From Streptococcus mitis (GTDB taxonomy: Bacteria; Bacillota; Bacilli; Lactobacillales; Streptococcaceae), in NCBI RefSeq assembly GCF_000722695.1, contig NZ_JPFU01000015.1, forward strand, positions 124,001-188,000: 64,000 nt of DNA, in the 5' to 3' direction. Under the pieces are notes generated by a model that saw only the letters and a program-made list of their open reading frames with translations, had not been told where the DNA came from and did not search any database. Each line of letters starts with the position of its first letter. The first letter of the stretch is position 1. Position numbers and translations under genes: made by a program. Shown piece by piece: positions 7,885-18,165 of this stretch.

Positions 7885-8895
7885 TTATTCCATGGTATCA
7901 AAAGCGAGGCTTGGTTTGGCATTGAGATCCAAGTCTGCATAGTTTTCTTTGTTCCACTCGCTGACGCTGGCATAGGCAATCATACCTGCATTATCTCCGC
8001 AGAGGCGTAGGGGTGGGATGATAACCTTGACATCTGTGATTTCGGCTGCTAGGCGTTCTCTGAGACCTTTATTGGCTGCCACGCCACCAGCCACAACTAG
8101 AGTTTTAACAGGGTATTTTTCCAAGGCTTTCTTGGTTTTAGCCATGAGAATGTCCATAACTGCCGCTTGGAAGGATGCACACAAGTCCTCTGTTGACAAA
8201 CTCTCTCCCTTTTGCTCGGCATTGTGGTGAAGGTTGATAAAGGCAGACTTCAAACCTGAGAATGAAAACTCCAGATTATCCTCCTTAATCATAGCACGTG
8301 GGAAATCATAAATATCCTGCCCCTGATGAGCCAATTCGTCAATCTCGCGACCTGCTGGATAGGTCAAGCCCATGACGCGACCGACCTTATCATAGGCCTC
8401 ACCAACCGCATCATCTCGCGTTTCCCCAACAATCTTGTAATCCCCAGCCTCAGAAACATAGACCAACTCCGTGTGCCCACCGCTGACTAAGAGGGCTAAC
8501 AAGGGAAATTCCAAAGGCTCCACGCTCTGAGCTGCCATGAGGTGGCCAGCCATGTGGTTAACGGGAATCAGCGGAAGTCCATGTGCCCAAGCAAAGGCCT
8601 TGGCAGCTGACAAACCAACTAGTAAGGCTCCGACCAATCCTGGTCCGTAGGTGACCGCCACAGCTATCACGTCCTCTTCCGTAATCCCTGCTTCTGCTAG
8701 CGCCTCCTCGATACAGGCTGTAATGACCTCGACATGGTGGCGACTGGCTACTTCTGGCACTACGCCCCCAAAACGTTTGTGACTCTCAATTTGACTAGCA
8801 ATGACATTGGACAAGAGCTCATCGTCGTTTTTCAAGACGGCAACACTAGTCTCATCACAGGATGTCTCAAATGCTAAAATATATCTATCCTTCAT
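7885..8895 (-). CDS. tsaD: tRNA N6-threonylcarbamoyladenosine transferase TsaD
   Basis: 336 residues, full length. It has the ASKHA fold signature [14 protein letters not shown] at the N-terminus, the metal-binding HMAGHL motif (about residues 111-116) and VSGGHTELV. With TsaB (and TsaC and TsaE elsewhere) it transfers threonylcarbamoyl to A37 of ANN-decoding tRNAs. Its start overlaps the rimI end by 11 bases; tsaB-rimI-tsaD form one operon. Confidence 0.96.
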   Translation of the reverse strand: MKDRYILAFETSCDETSVAVLKNDDELLSNVIASQIESHKRFGGVVPEVASRHHVEVITACIEEALAEAGITEEDVIAVAVTYGPGLVGALLVGLSAAKAFAWAHGLPLIPVNHMAGHLMAAQSVEPLEFPLLALLVSGGHTELVYVSEAGDYKIVGETRDDAVGEAYDKVGRVMGLTYPAGREIDELAHQGQDIYDFPRAMIKEDNLEFSFSGLKSAFINLHHNAEQKGESLSTEDLCASFQAAVMDILMAKTKKALEKYPVKTLVVAGGVAANKGLRERLAAEITDVKVIIPPLRLCGDNAGMIAYASVSEWNKENYADLDLNAKPSLAFDTME

Positions 8896-9322
8896 CTATT
8901 TCTCTCTTCATGATGATGGCGTCCTCGACTGGGTCATGGTAGTAGGCCTTTCGCTCAGCGATGACCGCCATTTTTTCTTTCTTGTAAAATGCTTGCGCTC
9001 GTTGATTTGACTTTCTGACTTCGAGGAAAATCTCCTTGTCTGCTGGTAATTGAGTAAACAAGGCTGACGCAATTCCATTCCCCTGATAGGTTTGTTTGAC
9101 AGCGATTTGCAGGACTTCTGCTTCAAAGATATTTTCCTGTACAGCTAGAAAGCCAATCACTTCTGCCCCATCATAAGCCAGAGCATACCAAGTCTGATCT
9201 TGAGCCAGGTCTGCTTGGATTTGTTCCAGCGTCCAAGGACTGACTGAGTAAACATCCACCATGACAGCGTAGATGGCTTGAGCCAAGTCAGGCTGCTGTT
9301 GGATTCGTTTGATTTCAATCAT
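8885..9322 (-). CDS. rimI: RimI-type ribosomal protein S18 N-acetyltransferase
   Basis: 145 residues with a GNAT fold; the acetyl-CoA loop [13 protein letters not shown] is about residues 83-95. RimI acetylates the N-terminal alanine of ribosomal protein S18 in studied bacteria. The start overlaps the tsaB stop by 4 bases and the end overlaps tsaD, showing tight coupling. Confidence 0.9.
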   Translation of the reverse strand: MIEIKRIQQQPDLAQAIYAVMVDVYSVSPWTLEQIQADLAQDQTWYALAYDGAEVIGFLAVQENIFEAEVLQIAVKQTYQGNGIASALFTQLPADKEIFLEVRKSNQRAQAFYKKEKMAVIAERKAYYHDPVEDAIIMKREIDEG

Positions 9323-10002
9323 AGGCGTTTAATGTAAGATTCGCCAGACTCGGTATGGTTCTTGAGCCAATTTTCCTCAGCCTCAACTCGTTTGAGGTAA
9401 TTCGGCACAAAATCATGCAAGGAATCAGCTTCCTTATCCCAAGCCAAAAGAGCAAGATTGGCTGCATTAGGCAAGGTTTCTTTGTAATTAGTCCTTGGCA
9501 AGTGTGCTTGAATCTGCTCAACAAAAGGGCCGACTTCTCCGACAAAGGTAACCTGACTAGCACCCTTGATTAGCTCAATCACTCTCTCAAAGGAAAGGTG
9601 CGCTTCTGGCATGACAGGTTTAGCATTTTCATAAAATCCTGCGTAAACATTATTACGACGTGCATCCATCAAAGGGACGAACAAGCCTTCTTGTTGGTAG
9701 GGCACCAGAGCCAAGAGGCTAGACATACCAACTAACTCAATGTTCAGAGTATGAGCCAGCGTCTTGGCAGTGGCTACCGCAATTCGCAAACCTGTGTAGC
9801 TACCTGGCCCCTCTGCCACCACGATTCGATCCAAGTCCTTGGGTGTCCAATCCAAACTTGCCATCAAAAAATCGATGGCAGGCATGAGGGTAATACTGTG
9901 ATTTTTCTTGATGTTAATAGTCGTCTCGGCAAGAACCTGCTTGTCCTCTAAAATAGCTAGAGAAAGAGCCTTGCTGGACGTATCAAAAGCTAATACTTTC
10001 AT
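9319..10002 (-). CDS. tsaB: tRNA threonylcarbamoyladenosine biosynthesis protein TsaB
   Basis: 227 residues with an ASKHA-like N-terminus (LAFDTSSKALSLAIL) and VAEGPGSYTGLRIAVATAK about residues 62-80. TsaB is the partner that stabilises TsaD in the t6A complex. It is first in the operon, with AGGA seven bases before the ATG. Confidence 0.95.
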   Translation of the reverse strand: MKVLAFDTSSKALSLAILEDKQVLAETTINIKKNHSITLMPAIDFLMASLDWTPKDLDRIVVAEGPGSYTGLRIAVATAKTLAHTLNIELVGMSSLLALVPYQQEGLFVPLMDARRNNVYAGFYENAKPVMPEAHLSFERVIELIKGASQVTFVGEVGPFVEQIQAHLPRTNYKETLPNAANLALLAWDKEADSLHDFVPNYLKRVEAEENWLKNHTESGESYIKRL

Positions 10003-10209
10003 AACACATTCCTATCTTTTGGTCTGCTTACTATTATACTACAAAAGCTGGCACATGGGAATTTTCTTTATCCCCAAACAAAATGCCTATACTTAAACAA
10101 AAAATAATTCGCAAATAAAATTAAAAAAATTTTCACTTTTCCTTTTCTTTTCCGAATATAAAAGTGAACAAGAAAATTGAAAGGATCTCCGTAAAAGGTT
10201 TGATAAGTC
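10003..10209. other. Intergenic region upstream of tsaB
   Basis: AT-rich sequence without a convincing gene. CCCCAAACAAAATGCC (about 10073-10088) echoes the terminator region near 10505-10520, so it may be a broken copy of that hairpin. Confidence 0.4.
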
Positions 10210-10407
10210 ATGCTAGATAAAAGACACATTTTTAGAAGGATAAATTTTCTCTTCTTCATCTCTTACAGCTTTCTCAGCATTCTCAATGATTTAAACATTA
10301 CTACTATCCCTTTACCAATTGATTTATCTGTTTGTATTGTTTTATTTTTATGCTTCAACTCTATTTTTGAGCAGAGTAATGATCACCATAAAAATAATAA
10401 GCTCTGA
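10210..10407 (+). CDS. Hypothetical small membrane protein
   Basis: 65 residues with two hydrophobic stretches (INFLFFISYSFLSIL and PIDLSVCIVLFLCF) and a polar tail (NDHHKNNKL). A possible AAAGG lies rather far upstream of the ATG. I recognise no family. It sits alone between the tsaB operon and a second small membrane gene on the other strand, so it may not be expressed. Confidence 0.4.
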   Translation: MLDKRHIFRRINFLFFISYSFLSILNDLNITTIPLPIDLSVCIVLFLCFNSIFEQSNDHHKNNKL

Positions 10408-10515
10408 AAATTTCATTGTCATGTCATTTTAGAAAAATGCAAAGCTGCCTCATCTTGATAGATGGGGTGGAATTTTCGTGTCGTAAATCTACTATCTCTA
10501 TATCCCCAAACAAAA

Positions 10516-10538
10516 ATGCCCTAGCATGAGCAGGGCAT
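10516..10538 (-). terminator. Terminator after small membrane protein gene
   Basis: A perfect 7-bp stem (ATGCCCT/AGGGCAT) with a 9-base loop and a TTTTTG run on the minus strand, directly after the stop codon at 10539. Confidence 0.85.
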
Positions 10539-10754
10539 CTAAGTATTTAATCCAAAGTAAAATACAAACCAAACGACATAGGTTACGAGGAGGAGAAAAA
10601 GCGAGTAAAGAGTCACAAAGGTAATTTTCCACAAGAACTTGCTTTGTCGTTGTTCTAGTTTTGCAAACAGAAGATTCCCTCCATAAACACAAGCAACAAA
10701 AACGATGAAAGCTACCAAGCGAACTCCTATCGCAAAAGCAAATAAACTAATCAT
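10539..10754 (-). CDS. Conserved-looking small membrane protein
   Basis: 71 residues with two strong membrane helices (FAFAIGVRLVAFIVFVACVYG and a C-terminal segment near LYSLFLLLVTYVVWF) joined by a basic loop (KLEQRQSKF). AAGGAGG lies 7 bases before the ATG and a clear terminator follows, so it is very likely a real one-gene unit. The function is unknown. Confidence 0.7.
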   Translation of the reverse strand: MISLFAFAIGVRLVAFIVFVACVYGGNLLFAKLEQRQSKFLWKITFVTLYSLFLLLVTYVVWFVFYFGLNT

Positions 10755-10961
10755 ATGGCAACCTCCTTAGGTTAAAATTATCTTAATAAGTAAAATATTG
10801 CATATGCATCTAATTTCAATGGCATAAACACATCTACAAGTGCCTATAAACAGAAACCTTAAAAGATAAGTTAAAACTTATAAAATAAGATTCTGTTCAT
10901 AGACACCAATATTCATATCAACACTTTTACGTAACAACTCATATTTTATAAAAACTTGGTC

Positions 10962-11513
10962 TTATACGAATCTAGAAAATAGAGCCACAGCTGCTCTTGC
11001 ATATGCTCCTTTAGTTGTATTCCAAGCATTATTTGCTACAATAGGAGATAATCTTGTTAGGAATTCGGCATTGCAACTTCTATTATCTGCTAAAAATCCC
11101 CTAAAACACTTATCATGATAGAAACAAGCCATATCTAAATCATCAATAGCTGGAATAGAATATCCATTATTTCCATAACCACAATAATTACCATAAGAGC
11201 CTATAGGAAAAAGAGAGCGATCCATTCTAGCCAAAGCAGTTGACTCTCCGTTAGTCTCTATATCCGTTACGATTTCGTTTAAAACACGCCCTACCTCCAA
11301 AGCTTCATTATCTAAACCAAGCTCCTCTGCTTTATCTAATCTAACTACAGGGAAACCATGTTCATTCAATTCGGTAACTTTATCCAATTCAGATAACCAA
11401 GAATATTCTACTCTGTGATTAGACTCTAGTGCTGAAGCAGAACTATAAATAGCAAATAAAGTCGTAGTAAAAAAAGCCAAAACAATCAAAATAAAACTAA
11501 ACTTATGTTTCAT
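10962..11513 (-). CDS. Secreted phospholipase A2-like protein
   Basis: 183 residues from the ATG at 11513, which follows AGAAAGGA; an upstream extension to 11567 has no ribosome site. A signal peptide (KFSFILIVLAFFTTTLFAIY) ends near ASA/LESN. The C-terminal half has the prokaryotic PLA2 pattern: SYGNYCGYGNNG (calcium loop) and LDMACFYHDKCF with the catalytic His-Asp and paired cysteines. The segment between signal and catalytic domain may be a propeptide. It is related in type to streptococcal SlaA. It stands alone on the minus strand and probably hydrolyses host phospholipids outside the cell. Confidence 0.82.
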   Translation of the reverse strand: MKHKFSFILIVLAFFTTTLFAIYSSASALESNHRVEYSWLSELDKVTELNEHGFPVVRLDKAEELGLDNEALEVGRVLNEIVTDIETNGESTALARMDRSLFPIGSYGNYCGYGNNGYSIPAIDDLDMACFYHDKCFRGFLADNRSCNAEFLTRLSPIVANNAWNTTKGAYARAAVALFSRFV

Positions 11514-11648
11514 CGTAGAATCCTTTCTTATTGAGTTCATACTATCAAATACATCAATAGTATCCATAAGTTAAAAATAATGACAATAGCACTAAACAAT
11601 ATAGTTTCCGAATTATTTCCTTTCCAGCTTAGACTATTTCTTTCTATT

Positions 11649-11686
11649 ATTATAGCATATACTTTTTGAGATTGCAAGCGCTTACC
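11649..11686 (-). promoter_or_regulatory. Promoter with near-cre site for the PLA2-like gene
   Basis: On the minus strand TTGCAA (11677-11672) and TATAAT (11654-11649) are 17 bases apart. A near-cre sequence, TGCAAGCGCTTACC on the plus strand (11673-11686), overlaps the -35 and differs from the cre consensus at two positions. CcpA repression in sugar-rich conditions is inferred. Confidence 0.6.
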
Positions 11687-11719
11687 AAAGGGGACTATAT
11701 GACTTTCTCGTTTCCGTCT

Positions 11720-11748
11720 TTTACTAATTTTTCATTTTATGTTATAAT
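11720..11748 (+). promoter_or_regulatory. Promoter of rpoY-rnjA
   Basis: TTTACT (11720-11725) and TATAAT (11743-11748) with a 17-base spacer, about 110 bases upstream of the rpoY ATG. Confidence 0.55.
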
Positions 11749-11859
11749 TGAAACAATTGTAACGAATCAAGGTCAATCTAGACACAAAATGGAATGAAAT
11801 CAAGCAAATCTCTGCTAAAAGTTTGGAATAAGCTGACCTGTAAAATAGAAAGGAACTAT

Positions 11860-12093
11860 ATGATTTACAAAGTTTTTTATCAAGAAACAAAAGAACGTAG
11901 CCCACGTCGTGAAACAACACGCGCACTTTACCTAGACATCGATGCTAACTCAGAACTTGAGGGCCGTATCGCTGCTCGTCAACTTGTCGAAGAAAATCGC
12001 CCAGAGTACAATATCGAATATATCGAACGCTTGTCTGACAAATTGCTAGATTACGAAAAAGAAACTGGCGCCTTCGAAATTACGGAGTTCTAA
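11860..12093 (+). CDS. rpoY: RNA polymerase epsilon subunit RpoY
   Basis: 77 residues, starting [19 protein letters not shown], the DUF1447/RpoY family. The ATG at 11860 follows AGAAAGGA; an in-frame start at 11794 is not needed. The protein binds RNA polymerase in Firmicutes. Its stop is 1 base before the rnjA start, the usual rpoY-rnjA pair. Confidence 0.93.
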   Translation: MIYKVFYQETKERSPRRETTRALYLDIDANSELEGRIAARQLVEENRPEYNIEYIERLSDKLLDYEKETGAFEITEF

Positions 12094-12094
12094 T

Positions 12095-13774
12095 ATGGCC
12101 TATACTCTTAAACCTGAAGAAGTCGGCGTTTTTGCCATCGGTGGTCTGGGAGAAATCGGGAAAAACACTTACGGGATTGAATACCAAGATGAGATTATCA
12201 TCGTCGATGCTGGGATTAAATTCCCAGAAGATGATTTGCTGGGTATTGACTACGTCATTCCTGATTATTCTTACATAGTAGACAATATCGACCGCGTCAA
12301 GGCTGTTTTGATTACCCACGGACACGAGGACCACATCGGTGGGATTCCTTTCCTGCTCAAGCAAGCAAATGTCCCAATCTATGCTGGACCGCTTGCCTTG
12401 GCTTTGATCCGTGGGAAACTCGAAGAACACGGCCTCTTGCGCAACGCCAAACTTTACGAAATCAACCACAATACTGAGTTGACCTTTAAAAATCTCAAGG
12501 CAACTTTCTTTAGAACGACTCACTCTATTCCAGAACCTTTGGGGATTGTCATTCATACTCCACAAGGGAAAATCGTTTGTACGGGTGACTTTAAGTTTGA
12601 CTTTACTCCAGTTGGAGAACCTGCGGACTTGCACCGTATGGCAGCCCTTGGTGAAGAAGGTGTTCTCTGTCTTCTATCTGACTCAACAAATGCGGAAGTA
12701 CCAACCTTTACCAACTCTGAAAAAGTCGTTGGCCAGTCCATCATGAAGATTATCCAAGGTATTGAAGGACGCATCATCTTTGCATCCTTTGCCTCAAATA
12801 TCTTCCGTCTCCAGCAAGCAACTGAAGCTGCTGTTAAGACTGGACGCAAAATTGCGGTCTTTGGACGTTCTATGGAAAAGGCCATTGTCAACGGGATAGA
12901 CCTTGGCTACATCAAAGCTCCTAAGGGAACCTTTATCGAGCCAAATGAAATCAAAGACTACCCTGCAGGCGAGGTTCTCATCCTCTGTACAGGTAGTCAG
13001 GGTGAGCCGATGGCTGCCCTCTCTCGTATCGCCAACGGAACCCACCGTCAGGTACAACTCCAACCAGGCGATACGGTTATCTTCTCTTCAAGTCCTATCC
13101 CTGGAAACACTACTAGCGTTAACAAGCTGATTAACATCATTTCAGAAGCTGGTGTCGAAGTTATCCACGGTAAGGTTAACAATATCCATACATCTGGACA
13201 CGGTGGCCAGCAAGAGCAAAAACTTATGCTCCGCTTGATTAAGCCAAAATACTTCATGCCTGTCCACGGTGAATACCGCATGCAAAAAGTCCACGCTGGA
13301 CTAGCAGTAGATACTGGTGTCGAGAAGGACAATATCTTTATCATGAGCAATGGTGATGTACTTGCCCTTACTGCTGACTCAGCTCGTATCGCAGGTCATT
13401 TCAACGCCCAAGACATCTATGTCGATGGAAATCGTATCGGTGAAATCGGCGCTGCTGTCCTCAAAGACCGTCGTGATCTATCTGAAGACGGTGTCGTTCT
13501 GGCAGTCGCAACTGTTGACTTCAAATCGCAGATGATTCTGTCTGGTCCAGACATCCTCAGTCGAGGCTTTGTCTATATGAGAGAGTCTGGTGATTTGATT
13601 CGCCAAAGCCAGCGTATCCTCTTCAATGCAATTCGTATCGCACTCAAAAATAAGGAGGCCAGCGTGCAATCTGTCAATGGTGCCATTGTCAACGCTATTC
13701 GCCCCTTCCTCTATGAAAATACCGAACGTGAACCGATTATCATCCCAATGATCCTCACACCAGATGAAGAATAA
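12095..13774 (+). CDS. rnjA: Ribonuclease J1
   Basis: 559 residues, full length. The metallo-beta-lactamase motif [11 protein letters not shown] (about residues 71-81), the beta-CASP region ([17 protein letters not shown]) and [10 protein letters not shown] are present. It is a 5'-3' exo- and endoribonuclease of mRNA decay and rRNA maturation. It is cotranscribed with rpoY, and its ribosome site lies within the rpoY 3' end. Confidence 0.96.
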   Translation: MAYTLKPEEVGVFAIGGLGEIGKNTYGIEYQDEIIIVDAGIKFPEDDLLGIDYVIPDYSYIVDNIDRVKAVLITHGHEDHIGGIPFLLKQANVPIYAGPLALALIRGKLEEHGLLRNAKLYEINHNTELTFKNLKATFFRTTHSIPEPLGIVIHTPQGKIVCTGDFKFDFTPVGEPADLHRMAALGEEGVLCLLSDSTNAEVPTFTNSEKVVGQSIMKIIQGIEGRIIFASFASNIFRLQQATEAAVKTGRKIAVFGRSMEKAIVNGIDLGYIKAPKGTFIEPNEIKDYPAGEVLILCTGSQGEPMAALSRIANGTHRQVQLQPGDTVIFSSSPIPGNTTSVNKLINIISEAGVEVIHGKVNNIHTSGHGGQQEQKLMLRLIKPKYFMPVHGEYRMQKVHAGLAVDTGVEKDNIFIMSNGDVLALTADSARIAGHFNAQDIYVDGNRIGEIGAAVLKDRRDLSEDGVVLAVATVDFKSQMILSGPDILSRGFVYMRESGDLIRQSQRILFNAIRIALKNKEASVQSVNGAIVNAIRPFLYENTEREPIIIPMILTPDEE

Positions 13775-13780
13775 AGCAAG

Positions 13781-13805
13781 AAAACAGCCCCGACGGAGCT
13801 GTTTT
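13781..13805. terminator. Bidirectional terminator between rnjA and mnmG
   Basis: An 8-bp perfect stem (AAAACAGC/GCTGTTTT) with a 9-base loop and T-rich ends in both directions, serving two convergent genes. Confidence 0.88.
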
Positions 13806-13807
13806 TT

Positions 13808-15721
13808 CTATGCTTTCTTTTCTTGATTCTTAGAAATACTACGATTTTTACCTTCCAAATATACCATCAAAATAGAAATATCTGCTGGATTTACTCCCGA
13901 AATACGGCTGGCTTGGCCGATGGTTTCTGGATTGATGAGTTTGAACTTCTGACGGGCTTCGGTTGCGATAGAATCAATATCATCCCAGTCAATATTAGCT
14001 GGAATACGTTTTTCTTCCATGCGTTTCATCTTGGCAACCTGATCCATGGCTTTGGAAATATAACCTTCGTACTTGATTTCTGTTTCAATCAATTCGATAA
14101 TCTTGTCATCCAAGTCCTCTGCTGCTGGTCCGATAAAGGCCACCACATCTTGGTAAGAAATTTCTGGACGGCGAAGGAATTCCTTGGCTGTCACCGCATC
14201 TGTCAACGGCTTAAAGCCCATCTCCTCAACCTTAGCATTGGTTTCCTTGACTGGCTTGAGTTTGATACTGTCTAGGCGCTTCATCTCATTGTCAAATTGA
14301 TTTTTCTTGATTTCAAAACGGGTCCAACGTTCATCATCCACAAGTCCAATCTCGCGTCCCATCTCTGTCAAGCGCATATCGGCATTGTCATGACGGAGAA
14401 TGAGACGGTATTCAGCACGACTGGTCAAGAGACGGTAAGGTTCAATGGTGCCCTTAGTCACCAAGTCGTCAATCATCACTCCGATATAACCATCACTTCG
14501 CTTCAAAATCAACTCAGGCTTGCCTTGGACTTTCAGAGCCGCATTGATACCAGCGATAATCCCTTGGCCTGCTGCCTCTTCGTAACCTGACGTTCCATTT
14601 GTCTGACCAGCAGTGAAAAGTCCTGAGATTTTCTTGGTTTCCAAAGTCGCACGCAACTGGTGAGGCAAGACCATGTCATACTCAATGGCGTAACCAGTTC
14701 GCATCATCTCAGCATTTTCCAAACCTTTGATGGAATGAACCAAGTCACGTTGGACGTCCTCAGGCAGACTGGTTGAGAGGCCTTGAACATAGACTTCCTC
14801 TGTATTGCGCCCTTCTGGCTCAAGGAAAAGTTGGTGGCGTTCTTTGTCCGCAAAGCGCACAATCTTGTCCTCAATCGACGGACAGTAACGAGGCCCCACT
14901 CCCTTGACCACACCTGTGAACATAGGCGCACGGTGGAGGTTATTTTGGATAATTTCATGACTGCTACCATTGGTATAGGTCAACCAGCATGGTACTTGGT
15001 CCTTGACATAGTCTTCATCACGTGAAGTGTATGAGAAGTGATTAGGCGCTTCGTCTCCTGGCTGAATCTCTGTCACATCGTAATTGATAGAAGAAGCCTT
15101 AACACGTGGAGGCGTTCCTGTCTTGAAACGACCAATTTCGAGTCCTAATTCCTTAAGGTTATCAGCAAGGTTAATCGAAGCTAGGCTATGGTTAGGTCCT
15201 GATGAGTACTTGAGGTCTCCGATGATGATTTCCCCACGGAGAGCAGTCCCTGTAGTCACGATAACAGCCTTGGCAGCATACTCTTGATGGGTCGCTGTAC
15301 GAACACCGACAACCTTGCCATCTTCCACCAAAATCTCATCAATCATGGTTTGACGAAGGGTCAAATTTTCTTGATTTTCAACTGTCTTGCGCATCTCCTT
15401 AGAGTAAAGCTCCTTGTCAGCCTGCGCACGAAGAGCACGAACAGCTGGCCCCTTCCCTGTGTTGAGCATCTTCATCTGGATGTAAGTCTTGTCAATAGTT
15501 TTAGCCATTTCACCACCGAGGGCATCGACTTCACGCACGACAATCCCCTTGGCAGAACCACCGATAGAGGGATTACAAGGCATGAAAGCCAACATTTCAA
15601 TGTTGATAGTCGCAAGCAAGACCTTACAGCCCATACGGCTAGCAGCTAAGGAAGCCTCGACCCCAGCGTGTCCCGCACCAATTACAATAATATCGTATTC
15701 TTCTGTAAAATTATAAGTCAT
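13808..15721 (-). CDS. mnmG: tRNA uridine-5-carboxymethylaminomethyl modification enzyme MnmG
   Basis: 637 residues. The FAD-binding motif [19 protein letters not shown] is at about residues 14-32, with FKTGTPPRV and [16 protein letters not shown] further on. With MnmE it forms cmnm5U34 in wobble-position tRNAs. The start overlaps the stop of the upstream NUDIX gene by 11 bases. The tail [14 protein letters not shown] is ordinary. Confidence 0.96.
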   Translation of the reverse strand: MTYNFTEEYDIIVIGAGHAGVEASLAASRMGCKVLLATINIEMLAFMPCNPSIGGSAKGIVVREVDALGGEMAKTIDKTYIQMKMLNTGKGPAVRALRAQADKELYSKEMRKTVENQENLTLRQTMIDEILVEDGKVVGVRTATHQEYAAKAVIVTTGTALRGEIIIGDLKYSSGPNHSLASINLADNLKELGLEIGRFKTGTPPRVKASSINYDVTEIQPGDEAPNHFSYTSRDEDYVKDQVPCWLTYTNGSSHEIIQNNLHRAPMFTGVVKGVGPRYCPSIEDKIVRFADKERHQLFLEPEGRNTEEVYVQGLSTSLPEDVQRDLVHSIKGLENAEMMRTGYAIEYDMVLPHQLRATLETKKISGLFTAGQTNGTSGYEEAAGQGIIAGINAALKVQGKPELILKRSDGYIGVMIDDLVTKGTIEPYRLLTSRAEYRLILRHDNADMRLTEMGREIGLVDDERWTRFEIKKNQFDNEMKRLDSIKLKPVKETNAKVEEMGFKPLTDAVTAKEFLRRPEISYQDVVAFIGPAAEDLDDKIIELIETEIKYEGYISKAMDQVAKMKRMEEKRIPANIDWDDIDSIATEARQKFKLINPETIGQASRISGVNPADISILMVYLEGKNRSISKNQEKKA

Positions 15722-16142
15722 TTCTTAACCTTTCAAAAATTTCTCGTAAATAAGGAACTAACTTCTCCTCCTCTAGAGCTTGAGCCATAGTAACCCATTT
15801 AAAGTGTGTATGCTCTTCAGGATCTAATCTGATAATTGGCTTCTCCCCAACCCACTCTGCTTTATAAACTAAGCGAGTAAAGACAGTATCCTTAGAAGTA
15901 TCCAGTTGACTATCTTCGTGAAGAAGTTTGAGCGAACTGCTATCTAGTCTAACTCCCGCTTCTTCAATACATTCTCTAAGAGCTCCATCTCGCGGAAGTT
16001 CACCCTTTTCAACTCCACCACCAGGAATATCCCAGTAAGTTGGATAAACGTTGGGTTGTCCTCTTTTAATTTCCGAACGCTGAATGAGCAAATAATCAGC
16101 ACCGCTTTGAACAAGTACATGGGCAATAAGCTTAACCATCAT
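15711..16142 (-). CDS. NUDIX hydrolase
   Basis: 143 residues. A complete NUDIX box, [20 protein letters not shown] plus EAG, binds metal and nucleoside-diphosphate-type substrates. Two consecutive ATGs (16142, 16139) follow AGGAG; I took the first. It is coupled to mnmG by overlap and preceded by another NUDIX gene. The substrate is unknown. Confidence 0.88.
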   Translation of the reverse strand: MMVKLIAHVLVQSGADYLLIQRSEIKRGQPNVYPTYWDIPGGGVEKGELPRDGALRECIEEAGVRLDSSSLKLLHEDSQLDTSKDTVFTRLVYKAEWVGEKPIIRLDPEEHTHFKWVTMAQALEEEKLVPYLREIFERLRNDL

Positions 16143-16150
16143 TTTCTCTC

Positions 16151-16606
16151 CTATTCCTCAAGATGAATGTGTATTAGTTGACCGTCCCAATCTGGTAGGG
16201 CTGTTTTTAGAAAGGCTGGAACTAGCTGGAAATCCTCAAGTTTGTCCAAATCAATCCATTCGCAGGATTGCGTCTTCTCATCTTCCTGCATGGTCAATGG
16301 GGCATCTTCAAGCAAGTCCACCAGATAATGAAACTCGATGTTGTGATAGGAAACACCGTCCTGTTCAAAACGATTTTCAACTACGAAAGCTAGTTGCCCA
16401 GCTTGAGCTTTTACACCCAGTTCTTCCCTCACTTCACGGACTACCGCGTCTTCCGTGCTTTCATTGACTTGAATCGCACCGCCAATAGTGTAATACTTGC
16501 CCTTGGCTTTGGTAACTAGGAGCTTGCCATTTTGGAGAATCAAGGCTGTCGCCCGAACACCAAAAACCGTATTGTCTACTTTTGTCCGAAAGTCTTGTTG
16601 AGTCAT
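16151..16606 (-). CDS. NUDIX hydrolase (MutT-like)
   Basis: 151 residues from the ATG at 16606, chosen for AAAGGA 6-7 bases upstream. The NUDIX box GGAIQVNESTEDAVVREVRE followed by ELG is intact. It is first in a three-gene unit with the second NUDIX gene and mnmG, separated from the former by 8 bases. Likely substrates are modified nucleotides or nucleotide sugars. Confidence 0.87.
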   Translation of the reverse strand: MTQQDFRTKVDNTVFGVRATALILQNGKLLVTKAKGKYYTIGGAIQVNESTEDAVVREVREELGVKAQAGQLAFVVENRFEQDGVSYHNIEFHYLVDLLEDAPLTMQEDEKTQSCEWIDLDKLEDFQLVPAFLKTALPDWDGQLIHIHLEE

Positions 16607-16633
16607 TTTTGTCCTTTCCTCTAAACGACACAA

Positions 16634-17141
16634 AAACAGTCAAAACTCCAAAGAAGTGCAGGACAAAAGAGCCTGCAACATCCATGAGCTTTGACCATCA
16701 TTTCTATTGCTGTTATTATTGTAGCAGATTGAGAAAATTTGTCAATCTATATGTACTAACACTATTAATAAAATTGGGAATACCCCAAGTTTAACAAAAT
16801 AATATATAAGTTACAATGAGCACCTTACAATTTATTTATAGTAATTCGAATAAATTTTCTAAAACTGATAACACTGGATTCTCTTTTGTCACTCATTAAT
16901 GTTCCTACACTGTCACCTAATTCGTTCGAATCAAGTTTTTTAATTGAAAATTTCTTATGTATAAACTCCCTTTGAAAACTATTTAAATTCTTTGGATTCT
17001 AAGACTTTAAAAACTATCAAATAAGTATTTTGTACCTTCGAACAATAAAAGAAAAGATTAACTTATTCTTTTCAAATATCAACCTTTAATACTCTAAAAT
17101 GTTAATATAAAGTAATTTAAATTAATATCAGTTTAATTTCT
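16634..17141. other. AT-rich gap, no gene seen
   Basis: About 500 bases with stops in all frames and no clear hairpin terminator. It marks the left edge of an AT-rich insertion next to the NUDIX/mnmG operon. Confidence 0.5.
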
Positions 17142-17597
17142 CTAACTTTCAATTGACCTAATCTCAACTGACAATTCTTCAGGAACTTTTTTATTTATAT
17201 CTTCTATAGCATCATTTAAATTAAAACAAGATGATTGATCTATTGAACTTACATTTTCAACGATAGCATTGGTTTTTCCCAAAAAATATTTAGTCATATA
17301 TAAGTCTAAGTTTTCCAAATCAGATTCAGAGTATTTATCTTTATATTCAAATTCATAAAATAAATCTAAGTGTAACTTACGCAATAATATTTCTTCGTTT
17401 TTGCCCTCAATAAAAACATCTAGCAACAAAACTCTTTTTACTTTATTTTTCTTATTCATACCTAATTTTATAGATATACTAACCGATTGATTCTCTACAA
17501 TTTGTTCTCCTGATTCATAACCATCTATTCCAAAAGTGTTATATTCCAGTGTATTTATTTTAAGGCCATTATCTATTGCTATATATTTCATTTTCAA
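17142..17597 (-). CDS. Uncharacterised protein, third gene of AT-rich cassette
   Basis: 151 residues, acidic, no signal peptide or membrane segment. Alternating beta-type runs (SVSISIKLGM, RVLLLDVFIEGK, LHLDLFYEFEY) followed by a helical end vaguely recall a SecB-like fold. That likeness is only a visual impression. The start overlaps the end of the preceding gene by 29 bases, showing strong coupling. Very low GC suggests transfer. Confidence 0.6.
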   Translation of the reverse strand: MKMKYIAIDNGLKINTLEYNTFGIDGYESGEQIVENQSVSISIKLGMNKKNKVKRVLLLDVFIEGKNEEILLRKLHLDLFYEFEYKDKYSESDLENLDLYMTKYFLGKTNAIVENVSSIDQSSCFNLNDAIEDINKKVPEELSVEIRSIES

Positions 17598-18138
17598 CTT
17601 CCCAAAGTTTATTTAAACTTTCTATTTGTTTCTTGATTTCTACGTTTTTAAACTTTTTAAGAGTAAAACTATCATTAAAATCATTGTATTCTTTAAGACG
17701 TTCGCAACGACTACGAATATATAATTTATAATCGTTCGCACATACTTGATTCAAGGTTAAACGAAAATCATTTGAAGGGAGCTTTTCTGAAATTTCTATC
17801 ATACTATTAACTTGCATTATTGGAAATATTTTATTAGCAATCTTTCCAATACTATATTTATCAGATTTTTCGAAGAAATTGTAAATAGAAATTTCACCGT
17901 CAATTACGTTGCATAAATCATTAATATTAGGTTCGGTAATTAAAAGTTCTTTTATATCTACTAAATGATTATTTTTTAATAGAGTCCTATCTTGCATAAT
18001 ATAAACTGTGTATATTCTATCTAAATATGAAACAACACCAAAAATAGGTTCATCTATAGCTAGCAACGGCATCTTAAAATTACTCCAATCCTCGATTTCC
18101 ATAACTTGATAAAAATTTTGTAAATCTTTATTGGACAT
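17569..18138 (-). CDS. Uncharacterised protein, second gene of AT-rich cassette
   Basis: 189 residues, soluble and acidic, with no recognised domain. An N-terminal segment (FKMPLLAIDEPIFGVVSYL) looks beta-rich; the C-terminus is helical and charged (KKFKNVEIKKQIESLNKLWE). It starts 28 bases after the first cassette gene and overlaps the third. Codon use is strongly AT-biased compared with mnmG and mnmA. Confidence 0.62.
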   Translation of the reverse strand: MSNKDLQNFYQVMEIEDWSNFKMPLLAIDEPIFGVVSYLDRIYTVYIMQDRTLLKNNHLVDIKELLITEPNINDLCNVIDGEISIYNFFEKSDKYSIGKIANKIFPIMQVNSMIEISEKLPSNDFRLTLNQVCANDYKLYIRSRCERLKEYNDFNDSFTLKKFKNVEIKKQIESLNKLWEVENEIYSNR

Positions 18139-18165
18139 ATCAGCATCCCTCCACTAGTCTTTTTA

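Noticed and set aside
10498..10692. 64-codon minus-strand frame
   Set aside because: It overlaps the better-supported small membrane gene at 10539-10754 in another frame and runs through its terminator.
12553..13063. Minus-strand frames inside rnjA
   Set aside because: Shadows of a highly conserved gene; no independent start signals.
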